From Candidatus Gottesmanbacteria bacterium (GTDB lineage Bacteria > Patescibacteriota > Microgenomatia > 2-02-FULL-39-11), in NCBI GenBank assembly GCA_016218275.1, contig JACREK010000151.1:1-9900 (forward strand): a stretch of 9,900 nucleotides of DNA. The letters are read 5' to 3'. Made by a program: the position numbers and the translations under genes. The notes below the pieces were generated by a model. That model did no database searches and was not told the origin of the DNA. It was given only the letters and a program-made list of their open reading frames with translations. This document shows, in pieces, positions 5,054 through 9,900 of the stretch; position 1 is the first letter of the stretch; each line of letters begins with the position of its first letter.

Positions 5054-5986
5054 ATGCCTGCAAAAATTGAAACAGCAGCTGTTGAAACTATCTGCTATTC
5101 AGATATTTTCGATTATCCGTTGACTGAAGAAGAGATATGGAAATGGCTTATAAAAATCAAAAATCAAAAATCAAAAATCAAAAATACAATTAAAAATTTA
5201 AAATTAATAGAGAAGAAAGATAACTATTATTTCTTTTGCGGTCGGGATAAGATTATTAATTTAAGAAAAGAAAGAAAAAAATATTCTCAACAAAAATTAA
5301 AGATAGCCAGTAAAGTGATAAATATTATAAAAATTATCCCTTCTGTAAAATTGATCGGAATTACAGGAGCGCTGGCTGTTGATAATGCAAAAAAAAGTGA
5401 CGATATAGATCTACTGATTATTTCCTCAAAGGATTTATTATGGACAACAAGATTATTAATAACATTATTAATTGAAATTACTGGCATGCGTCGCCATCCT
5501 GGTGAAAGTAACGTTAATAATAAAATTTGTCTCAATATGTTTGTGGATGAAAATTATTTAGAAATTCCCAAAAAAGAACAGGATCTTTTTTCTGCGCATG
5601 AAGTTGCACAGATGAAATTGATATGGGATAGGGATGATACTTATTACAAGTTTCTTAAAGCGAATGATTGGGTAAGGAGATATCTCCCAAATGCGTATCA
5701 AAAACTTGTAATGGGAAAAAGCGGTAAAGACACCTCGGATGGTGGCGAGGCATCGACCTCGACTCCTCCGAGGTGGAGGAAACAAGAACCCCCGATGGTG
5801 GAGGAACTAGCAAAGCGATTCCAACTCTGGTACATGCGAAATCGTCGGACAAAAGAAGTTATAAAAGAAGGAATTATTCGTTTTCATCCACAAGATGCGC
5901 GGGAGTGGGTGATGAAAGAATATAGAAGAAGAATATCTAATTTAATGAGTCTATCTCATAGAATTTCAATTGAGGAATCTGTTTAA
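5054..5986 (+). CDS. Pol-beta-fold nucleotidyltransferase domain protein
   Basis: In this 310-residue protein, residues 103-123 (starting ITGALAVDNAKKSDDIDLLI) match the Pol-beta nucleotidyltransferase core G(G/A/S)-x9-13-D-x-D, with D117 and D119 the likely metal ligands. The N-terminal part (about 10-65, YSDIFDYPLTEEEIWKWL) resembles a small winged-helix-like region. Substrate and partner cannot be told; such proteins recur in CPR genomes (recalled) without a known reaction. It starts 6 bases after the solute-binding protein stop, with no ribosome binding site, so it is probably cotranscribed. Two repeat features lie inside it: a heptamer tract (residues about 33-44) and a palindromic insertion (about 226-254). 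Its last 50 bp overlap the PIN gene tail to tail. The C-terminal tail after REWVMKEYRRRI may have been altered by the insertion of the toxin module. Confidence 0.72.
   Translation: MPAKIETAAVETICYSDIFDYPLTEEEIWKWLIKIKNQKSKIKNTIKNLKLIEKKDNYYFFCGRDKIINLRKERKKYSQQKLKIASKVINIIKIIPSVKLIGITGALAVDNAKKSDDIDLLIISSKDLLWTTRLLITLLIEITGMRRHPGESNVNNKICLNMFVDENYLEIPKKEQDLFSAHEVAQMKLIWDRDDTYYKFLKANDWVRRYLPNAYQKLVMGKSGKDTSDGGEASTSTPPRWRKQEPPMVEELAKRFQLWYMRNRRTKEVIKEGIIRFHPQDAREWVMKEYRRRISNLMSLSHRISIEESV
5152..5185 (+). repeat. AAAAATC heptamer tract inside the nucleotidyltransferase gene
   Basis: Four complete AAAAATC units (5152-5179) are followed by a partial AAAAAT. Seven is not a multiple of three, so gain or loss of one unit would shift the frame and truncate the protein early. 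The tract encodes IKIKNQKSKIKN between the N-terminal helices and the catalytic domain. Confidence 0.85.
5731..5775. repeat. Palindromic insertion inside the nucleotidyltransferase gene
   Basis: CACCTCGGA (5731-5739) pairs perfectly with TCCGAGGTG (5767-5775), and a nested stem CGAGG (5746-5750)/CCTCG (5757-5761) lies within. The stem shares CACCTCGG with the tsaD element at 1274-1309, but the loop differs. GGTGGAGGAA recurs at 5772 and 5797, so the inserted block may run to about 5807. It encodes a low-complexity stretch, DTSDGGEASTSTPPRWRK, unlike the surrounding charged helices. Confidence 0.72.
5888..5915 (+). repeat. 28-bp perfect direct repeat, copy 1 (within the nucleotidyltransferase 3' end)
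   Basis: This 28-bp stretch encodes PQDAREWVM near the end of the nucleotidyltransferase and is identical to 6682-6709. The two copies flank the antitoxin/PIN-toxin genes, with the copies starting 794 bp apart. The flanks are only partly similar, so the core stands out as an exact match inside diverged homologous sequence. Confidence 0.85.
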
Positions 5987-6335
5987 AATGCTTTTTGTTC
6001 CGTGTAGCTAACTTAAAATTTCGGGTAAGACAAGTAGCAGCGATATAAGCATCTCCCAAAAAAATTATTCGTTTTTCCCTAAGTAATCTTGCTACAAGAA
6101 TTGCCTCTTTTTCAGTTATCTCAACTATATCAAAACTATGTAAAAATTCTAAAGCTTCATTTTCTAATACTCTATTATTAATAAGTTTTTGATCTGTTAA
6201 ATATTCTGTAATTATGACAGGATTTATGAAGAGATTGGCTTCTTTCCTATGCTGTTTTTCCAAAAGATTGGAAAGTGTCTCACTTTTATCGAAGGAAAAA
6301 TCGATTAAAATATCTGTATCTACAACAATATTCAC
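5937..6335 (-). CDS. PIN-domain toxin (VapC-like ribonuclease)
   Basis: The 132-residue protein has the acidic PIN-domain residues in order: D6 and D8 in MNIVVDTDILIDF, E44 in VIITEYL, and D95 in FLGDAYIAATCL, followed by LATRNKKHF (109-117) where the family has a final Asp/Asn. PIN toxins are Mg2+-dependent RNases that typically cleave tRNA or rRNA. The start is GTG: the sequence ATGTGAAT places the antitoxin stop TGA over the GTG, a 4-base overlap implying translational coupling. Its 3' end lies antisense to the last 50 bp of the nucleotidyltransferase. The partner antitoxin is upstream in the same operon. The target RNA is unknown. Confidence 0.88.
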   Translation of the reverse strand: MNIVVDTDILIDFSFDKSETLSNLLEKQHRKEANLFINPVIITEYLTDQKLINNRVLENEALEFLHSFDIVEITEKEAILVARLLREKRIIFLGDAYIAATCLTRNFKLATRNKKHFKQIPQLKFYEIDSLN

Positions 6336-6598
6336 ATGCGTTTACGTAATAATTTTTTTACATACTCCCTCTCACTTTTTGATCTTCTTATTCTATTTAC
6401 AAATTCTACTCCACTGACTCCTTTTCCTAAAAACCCCTGAAACGATAATGGATCCCGAATTTTCCCTTTTATATATGGAGAAATAATTGCCGTTGGTTTT
6501 TTGTATTTTTCTACAATGATAGGGCTCTGATTCTTCTCCACCAGGTTAAGGAAGTAAGCTAGATTATCTCGAAGTTCATAGACAGATACTGTTTTCAT
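6332..6598 (-). CDS. Phd/YefM-family antitoxin of the PIN toxin
   Basis: The 88-residue protein begins MKTVSVYELRDNLAYFLNLV and continues SPIIVEKYKKPTAIISPY, the Phd/YefM DNA-binding half. A basic C-terminal tail (RIRRSKSEREYVKKLLRKRM) would wrap and inhibit the toxin. It precedes the PIN gene and overlaps it by four bases (GTGA). There is no Shine-Dalgarno. The -10 box lies seven bases before the ATG, so the transcript probably starts at or next to the start codon. Phd-type antitoxins usually repress their own operon; a 12-bp palindrome lies just upstream of the promoter. It shares family, but little exact sequence, with the antitoxin at the left end. Confidence 0.88.
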   Translation of the reverse strand: MKTVSVYELRDNLAYFLNLVEKNQSPIIVEKYKKPTAIISPYIKGKIRDPLSFQGFLGKGVSGVEFVNRIRRSKSEREYVKKLLRKRM

Positions 6599-6605
6599 AT
6601 AATCT

Positions 6606-6634
6606 ACTATAGCACTTGCCTAATATCTTGTCAA
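6606..6634 (-). promoter_or_regulatory. Promoter of the antitoxin/PIN-toxin operon
   Basis: On the minus strand a perfect TTGACA (6629-6634), a 17-base spacer and TATAGT (6606-6611) precede the antitoxin ATG by seven bases. This predicts a leaderless mRNA. Confidence 0.72.
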
Positions 6635-6637
6635 GTT

Positions 6638-6649
6638 GTACATATGTAC
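6638..6649. promoter_or_regulatory. Candidate operator: perfect 12-bp palindrome
   Basis: GTACATATGTAC sits three bases upstream of the -35 of the toxin-antitoxin promoter. A near copy, TACAT-A-ATGTA (198-208), lies in the promoter of the other Phd-type antitoxin. A dyad beside the promoter fits autorepression by the antitoxin or the toxin-antitoxin complex. Confidence 0.5.
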
Positions 6650-6650
6650 G

Positions 6651-6759
6651 ATAAAGAATATATAATTCGTTTCCATCCACTCCACAAGATGCGCGGGAGT
6701 GGGTGATGAGGAGATATGAAAATAGATTACGAATTATTGGCGACTATAAAGACCGATAA
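6651..6759 (+). pseudogene. Displaced or decayed 3' end of a second nucleotidyltransferase copy
   Basis: Plus-strand codons from about 6655 read KEYIIRFHP, matching KEGIIRFHP of the gene at 5054-5986. After a 5-base insertion that shifts the frame come PQDAREWVMRRYENR and then LRIIGDYKDR with stop TAA (6757-6759). Bases 6682-6709 are identical to 5888-5915. Homology begins just after the palindrome upstream of the antitoxin promoter. The 5-base insertion creates a hairpin, CATCCACTCC (6674-6683) with GGAGTGGGTG (6696-6705). The fragment overlaps the 3' end of the PEBP gene by 26 bp. It is either the original gene end displaced by the toxin module or the last remnant of a paralogue. Confidence 0.72.
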
Positions 6760-7288
6760 GATCCGTTTTATCCAAGATATGGCCAGACATTTCTTTTTCT
6801 AAATCCGTTACGGAAGATTGAGGAGAAAGAGATAAATCGGTATCCAAGGCATAAAGTTTGAAGAAATAACGATGAGTACCAGATGGAGGACAGGGACCGC
6901 CGTAGCCTGGTTTGCCAAAACTGGTTTTTCCCTGAATAGCTCCTTGGGGAACATTATTCTCGGCTATTTCCTTTGTGTTAGGATCTATATTCCAAATTGT
7001 CCAATGGACCCAAGTTCCAGCAGGTGCATCCGGGTCATCCATGATTAGAACTAAACTTTTAGCATTAGTTGGCACATCAAATATTGTCAGTGGGGGATTG
7101 GTATTTGCTCCGTCGCAAGTATATTTGGAAGGAATGCTTTGATTATGGGCAAATGTGCTACTTGTAAGTTTCATATTCCCTGATTTTGTTTGAACAGTTA
7201 TTTCTTTACTTTGTTTCAATATTATACCACCAGCGAAAACTGCGAAAATTAGAATAACAACGGGTAGTATAATCCGCCAATTCATCAT
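6734..7288 (-). CDS. YbhB/YbcL-type PEBP (Raf kinase inhibitor-like) protein, membrane-anchored
   Basis: The 184-residue protein has a hydrophobic N-terminal helix (about 5-25, WRIILPVVILIFAVFAGGII), so the globular domain is probably outside the membrane. The PEBP ligand-pocket motifs are intact: DDPDAPAGTWVHW (84-96) and GGPCPPSGTHRYFFKLYALD (130-149), with the usual C-terminal GLYSR. The bacterial PEBP function is unsettled; the eukaryotic name does not imply kinase control here. It starts with tandem ATGs. A perfect TATAAT on the minus strand (7293-7298) lies four bases before the first ATG and seven before the second (7285). The second therefore fits a leaderless start, although no convincing -35 is seen. 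Its 3' end overlaps the nucleotidyltransferase remnant on the other strand. Confidence 0.9.
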   Translation of the reverse strand: MMNWRIILPVVILIFAVFAGGIILKQSKEITVQTKSGNMKLTSSTFAHNQSIPSKYTCDGANTNPPLTIFDVPTNAKSLVLIMDDPDAPAGTWVHWTIWNIDPNTKEIAENNVPQGAIQGKTSFGKPGYGGPCPPSGTHRYFFKLYALDTDLSLSPQSSVTDLEKEMSGHILDKTDLIGLYSRQ

Positions 7289-7318
7289 ACTTATTATATA
7301 ACTTTAGGCAAATTTTTA

Positions 7319-7462
7319 AGAGCCTGTTTGGAAACTGTCATTCCGAGCGCAGTCGAGGAATCTCTCAGCTTGTCTGAGAAAATGTTCGCATTTGCGAGAG
7401 ATCCCTCCACGCGCCTTTCAGGCTTGGTCGGGATGACAATGATGAGTATTCAAACAGGCTCT
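7319..7462. repeat. 144-bp nested palindromic element with 12-bp terminal inverted repeats
   Basis: AGAGCCTGTTTG (7319-7330) and CAAACAGGCTCT (7451-7462) are perfect inverted termini. Inside, TGTCATTCCGA (7336-7346) pairs with TCGGGATGACA (7428-7438) with one G-T pair. GGAATCTCTC (7357-7366) pairs with GAGAGATCCC (7396-7405), and small hairpins such as CTCAG/CTGAG (7364-7368, 7374-7378) fill the centre. No protein of its own is encoded. It lies between the divergent PEBP and groES genes, ending 9 bp before the groES -35. The structure fits a non-autonomous MITE-like or REP-like element. Confidence 0.85.
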
Positions 7463-7468
7463 AAATCC

Positions 7469-7500
7469 CTCTTGACAAGAGTATCTCCATTTCTTAAAAT
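7469..7500 (+). promoter_or_regulatory. groESL promoter
   Basis: TTGACA (7472-7477), a 17-base spacer and TAAAAT (7495-7500) make a strong housekeeping-type promoter, with a start near 7507 and a leader of about 160 bases. The -35 is embedded in the dyad CTCTTG-A-CAAGAG (7469-7481), a possible repressor site. I see no CIRCE (HrcA) or CtsR site in the region. Confidence 0.75.
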
Positions 7501-7538
7501 AGCAGTCACTTAACGAAAGTGCCAGCGATTGCATGACC

Positions 7539-7613
7539 AGGCCCTCCTGAGCTTACCATTCGCCTTTACAGTATTATTCATACATGGCTCATGGAGCGCT
7601 CTGAGGAGGGCTT
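7539..7613 (+). promoter_or_regulatory. Long hairpin in the groES 5' leader with an anti-Shine-Dalgarno arm
   Basis: AGGCCCTCCT (7539-7548) pairs with AGGAGGGCTT (7604-7613). The stem continues with GAGC (7549-7552)/GCTC (7598-7601) and CCAT (7556-7559)/ATGG (7591-7594), interrupted by small bulges. The arm CCCTCCT is also complementary to the groES ribosome binding site AAGGAGG (7656-7662), 108 bases downstream. Two alternative pairings are therefore possible. No U-tract follows, so it is not a terminator. A riboregulatory role is inference. Confidence 0.5.
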
Positions 7614-7667
7614 AAGAAATTGTAGTTACTCATTAAAATTCGTAAACAATTTCTAAAGGAGGATGAT

Positions 7668-7970
7668 ATGATAATACAATCAAATTCCATCAAACCATTA
7701 TTTGATAATGTTTTAATCAAACCCCTCGAAGGAGAAACGAAAACTGCAGGAGGGATACTTCTTCCGGAAACCGCAAAAGAAAAACCCCAAATGGGAAAAG
7801 TGATGGCGGTTGGGCCCGGAGCGGTAGCAGATGACGGGAAAAAGATCCCCATGATGGTTAAGGCAGGTCAGAAAGTGATGTATAAGAAATGGGGAGGCAA
7901 TGAACTGAAAGTAGGCAATGAAGAATGGTTGCTCGTTGAACAGAAAGATATACTCGCAATTATAGAGTAA
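7668..7970 (+). CDS. groES: Co-chaperonin GroES
   Basis: This is a 100-residue heptameric lid of the GroEL chamber, usual for the family. The core IKPLFDNVLIKPLEGETKTA is followed by the mobile loop (about 22-38) with GGILLP, which contacts the GroEL apical domain. GKVMAVGPGAV (43-53), VKAGQKVMYKKWGG (64-77) and the C-terminal QKDILAII complete the beta-barrel. The start is fixed by a strong AAGGAGG (7656-7662) five bases upstream. groEL follows 60 bases downstream. The first eight residues, MIIQSNSI, are slightly longer than in many GroES proteins. Confidence 0.97.
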   Translation: MIIQSNSIKPLFDNVLIKPLEGETKTAGGILLPETAKEKPQMGKVMAVGPGAVADDGKKIPMMVKAGQKVMYKKWGGNELKVGNEEWLLVEQKDILAIIE

Positions 7971-7987
7971 TATTATTTATTGTAAAA

Positions 7988-8013
7988 CCCGCCTTCGTTA
8001 AAACTACGGCGGG
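7988..8013 (+). repeat. GC-rich hairpin between groES and groEL
   Basis: CCCGCC (7988-7993) pairs with GGCGGG (8008-8013), ending two bases before the groEL Shine-Dalgarno (8016-8022). It has no U-tract and would not terminate transcription; it may affect processing or groEL translation. Its style resembles the other small palindromes in the window. Confidence 0.6.
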
Positions 8014-8030
8014 CTAAGGAGGAAAAAATT

Positions 8031-9668
8031 ATGGCAAAACAACTTAAATTCGCCGAAGACGCAAGGCAACAACTTCTGAAAGGTGTCAACATACTTGCAA
8101 AAGCAGTTGTGACTACTCTTGGTCCCAAAGGACGAAACGTTGCTTTGGATAGAAAATGGGGTGCTCCTACTGTGGTACATGATGGTGTAACAGTTGCCAA
8201 GGAAGTAGAACTTGCCGATCCGTTTGAAAATATGGGAGCCCAGCTTATCAAAGAAGCCGCCAGTAAAACCAATGATGATACCGGAGACGGTACAACAACC
8301 GCAACCCTTCTTGCTCAAGCAGTAGTGAATGACGGTTTGAAAAATATTACCGCCGGTGCCAACCCAATGATACTTAAGCACGGTTTGGAAAAAGGAATGG
8401 AAGCCGTCGTTTCCGAAATTAAAAAAATGGCTAAAAAAGTCAAGGGAAAAGACGAAATTACTCAAGTTGCCACCATTTCTGCAGCCGATCCGGCAATCGG
8501 AAGTCTGATTGCTGAAGCGCTTGAGAAAGTAGGAAAAGACGGAGTGGTTACTGTTGAGGAAGGAAAAGGTTTGGCAATGGAAATTGATCATAAAGAGGGG
8601 ATGGAGTTTGATAAAGGTTTTGCCTCTCCTTATTTTGTAACCAACGCCGACAAAATGGAGGCAGAAGTTGATGATGCTTATATTTTAATTACCGACAAAA
8701 AGATTTCTTCAGTCCAAGACTTTTTGCCCTTTTTGGAGAATTTTGTCAAAATCTCCAAAAACTTAGTCATTATCGCCGATGAGATTGAAGGTGAGGCATT
8801 AGCCACATTAGTAGTAAACAAATTGCGTGGCACTTTTAATGCTTTAGCAGTCAAGGCTCCCGGCTTTGGCGACAGGCGTAAAGCGATGCTTGAAGATATT
8901 GCCATTCTTACAGGCGGTACGGTAATTTCTGAGGATATGGGGAGAAAGTTGGACAGCGTCAAAATTGAAGATTGCGGAACAGCAGATAAAATCTGGGCGG
9001 ACAAGGAAAACTGCCGCATCATTGGCGGTAAGGGTGACAAGAAATTAATTGATGCCAGAATTGCCCAGATAAAAAGGGAAATTGATGAGACTACATCAGA
9101 GTTTGATAGAGAAAAATTGCAGGAAAGACTGGCAAAACTATCCGGCGGGGTAGCGGTAATCAATGTTGGTGCCGCAACAGAAGTGGAGATGAAAGAGAAA
9201 AAGGAAAGAGTCAACGATGCAGTGGCTGCAACCAAAGCTGCAATTGAAGAAGGTATTGTTCCCGGAGGCGGAGTGGCACTTCTTCGTGCAAGAGTCGTGC
9301 TTGAGAAGGTGAAGAAAGAGTTGACATATGATGATGAAAAAACCGGAGTGGATATATTATTCCGAGCTTTAGCTGAGCCGATTCGTTGGATTGCTCAAAA
9401 TGCAGGAGCCGATCCGGGCTGGGTTTTGAGAAAAGTAGAAGAAGCCAAAGAACCTGACTTTGGATTTGATGCTCTGGCTATGAAGTTTGGGCCAATGTTA
9501 ACAGCAGGAATTGTAGATCCGGTAAAGGTTACCAGACTTGCTCTTCAAAATGCAATTTCGATTGGAGCAATGGTTCTTACAACCGAGGCATTGATTACAG
9601 ATATTCCGGAAAAGAATCCGCCAGCTGGCGGACCCGCTATGCCGGGAGGCGGAATGGGCGAGTACTAA
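8031..9668 (+). CDS. groEL: Chaperonin GroEL (60 kDa, Hsp60)
   Basis: The 545-residue protein is an ATP-driven folding chamber that works with GroES in the cytoplasm. It shows LGPKGRNV (30-37) and the ATP-binding TGDGTTTAT (84-92) with D86 in the position of the catalytic Asp. KAPGFGDRRKAMLEDIAILT lies in the apical/intermediate region, and the GroEL signature AAIEEGIVPGGGVALLRA sits near residue 400. The C-terminus ends PGGGMGEY, a short form of the Gly-Met tail. Length is normal and no domain is missing. The start is set by AAGGAGG (8016-8022), eight bases upstream. It is cotranscribed with groES and followed by a palindrome and a strong terminator. The long open frames on its other strand reflect codon bias. 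Confidence 0.98.
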   Translation: MAKQLKFAEDARQQLLKGVNILAKAVVTTLGPKGRNVALDRKWGAPTVVHDGVTVAKEVELADPFENMGAQLIKEAASKTNDDTGDGTTTATLLAQAVVNDGLKNITAGANPMILKHGLEKGMEAVVSEIKKMAKKVKGKDEITQVATISAADPAIGSLIAEALEKVGKDGVVTVEEGKGLAMEIDHKEGMEFDKGFASPYFVTNADKMEAEVDDAYILITDKKISSVQDFLPFLENFVKISKNLVIIADEIEGEALATLVVNKLRGTFNALAVKAPGFGDRRKAMLEDIAILTGGTVISEDMGRKLDSVKIEDCGTADKIWADKENCRIIGGKGDKKLIDARIAQIKREIDETTSEFDREKLQERLAKLSGGVAVINVGAATEVEMKEKKERVNDAVAATKAAIEEGIVPGGGVALLRARVVLEKVKKELTYDDEKTGVDILFRALAEPIRWIAQNAGADPGWVLRKVEEAKEPDFGFDALAMKFGPMLTAGIVDPVKVTRLALQNAISIGAMVLTTEALITDIPEKNPPAGGPAMPGGGMGEY

Positions 9669-9670
9669 CC

Positions 9671-9693
9671 AATTAGACTAATTTAGTCTAATT
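9671..9693. repeat. 23-bp palindrome after the groEL stop
   Basis: Arms AATTAGACTAA (9671-9681) and TTAGTCTAATT (9683-9693) are perfect complements around one base, two bases past the groEL stop. AATTAGAC partly recurs at 9690-9697. It may protect the mRNA 3' end together with the terminator, or be a protein-binding site. Confidence 0.6.
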
Positions 9694-9711
9694 AGACAAA
9701 TTTGCAATTTT

Positions 9712-9740
9712 AAAAGCCCCGAGTGCGCTCGGGGCTTTTT
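9712..9740 (+). terminator. Rho-independent terminator of groESL
   Basis: AAAAGCCCCGAG (9712-9723) pairs with CTCGGGGCTTTT (9728-9739) around TGCG, followed by a U-run: a 12-bp stem with a GC-rich core, 43 bases past the groEL stop. The A-tract before it makes it usable from the other strand too. Confidence 0.93.
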
Positions 9741-9796
9741 GTATTATTGATTAAATAATATCTGACCCACCTGCACTTCTTTAGCTTCAATATATT

Positions 9797-9900
9797 TGTC
9801 ATCTCGACCGATTCCACGTTAGTGGATGAGTGGAGAGATCTTCCAACTGATAAAAACTGTACTGATTAGTTAATCTAGATCTTCATCGTGGAAGATCCCT
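9797..9900. repeat. Palindromic repeat element, probably cut by the window end
   Basis: It starts with TGTCATCTCGA (9797-9807), two mismatches from the TGTCATTCCGA terminus of the other elements. It contains the hairpin TCCAC-GTTA-GTGGA (9812-9825) and GATCTTCC (9837-9844) paired with GGAAGATC (9890-9897). GAGAGATC (9833-9840) also occurs in the element at 7396-7403. The expected closing TGACA lies beyond the window. I see no coding sequence between 9741 and 9900. Confidence 0.6.

Noticed and set aside
5152..5185. CRISPR-like array
   Set aside because: The units are seven bases long and contiguous with no spacers; this is a simple sequence repeat in a coding frame.
5480..5510. Another palindromic insertion around GMRRHPGES in the nucleotidyltransferase
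   Set aside because: No convincing self-complementary arms are found there; it may be ordinary variable protein sequence.
6332..6334. Alternative genetic code with UGA as glycine
   Set aside because: The antitoxin ends in TGA at the expected family length and position over the toxin GTG start. The standard bacterial code fits all genes.
7328..7513. Small plus-strand open frame in the PEBP-groES gap
   Set aside because: It mostly translates the nested palindrome, has no ribosome binding site and runs over the groES promoter.
7539..7613. tRNA or intrinsic terminator in the groES leader
   Set aside because: There is no cloverleaf or T-loop consensus, and no U-tract follows the stem.
7464..7667. 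CIRCE (HrcA) or CtsR operator upstream of groESL
   Set aside because: No TTAGCACTC-N9-GAGTGCTAA or tandem GGTCAAA pattern is present, even allowing a few mismatches. Only a short dyad over the -35 and weak CACTT/AAGTG arms are seen.
8004..9235. Long minus-strand open frames opposite groEL
   Set aside because: They are antisense to a perfectly conserved groEL, show no protein family features and lack ribosome sites. Codon bias explains them.

Overview
This window most resembles the chromosome of a Patescibacteria/CPR bacterium, probably of the Microgenomates type. That assignment is inferred from gene content and style and was not tested by a search. The supporting signs are a moderately AT-rich sequence, a VanW-domain protein with an N-terminal membrane anchor, and a solute-binding protein tethered by a cytoplasmic proline-rich tail and one membrane helix in place of a lipobox. 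A small Pol-beta-fold nucleotidyltransferase, Phd-type antitoxins and many short palindromic repeats point the same way. TGA is used as a stop, so the UGA-glycine code of some CPR lineages does not apply here.

Layout. On the minus strand, 3435 to 258 looks like one operon: VanW-family envelope protein, RfaE2-like nucleotidyltransferase, then TsaD (tRNA t6A synthesis), closed by a hairpin at 228-244. Left of it is the start of a Phd/YefM-type antitoxin gene that runs off the window, with its own promoter. Facing right from a 31-bp divergent gap (3436-3466) are the anchored solute-binding protein and the Pol-beta nucleotidyltransferase. A complete antitoxin/PIN-toxin module (6598-5937, minus) lies against the 3' end of that nucleotidyltransferase and overlaps it tail to tail. 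A broken second copy of the nucleotidyltransferase 3' end lies on the far side of the module. Next come a membrane-anchored PEBP/YbhB-like protein (minus), a 379-bp divergent intergenic region holding a large palindromic element, and groES-groEL (plus) with a clear promoter and a strong terminator.

The most notable signal is a population of short palindromic elements, some inserted in frame into coding sequence. TsaD is 414 aa, against a usual length of about 330-345, because of three palindrome-bearing insertions and a small tandem duplication, all in frame and all between conserved motifs. Two of the insertions share an identical 14-base loop but have different, still self-complementary stems. 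Related palindromes occur in the nucleotidyltransferase gene and in intergenic DNA. This is analogous to Rickettsia palindromic elements.

Other points of interest are the toxin-antitoxin module flanked by a 28-bp perfect repeat of a host gene, and a long hairpin in the groES leader carrying an anti-Shine-Dalgarno strand. Two divergent genes appear to be driven by interleaved -10 boxes with almost no leader, and the two antitoxin promoters share a TACAT-ATGTA operator-like motif.
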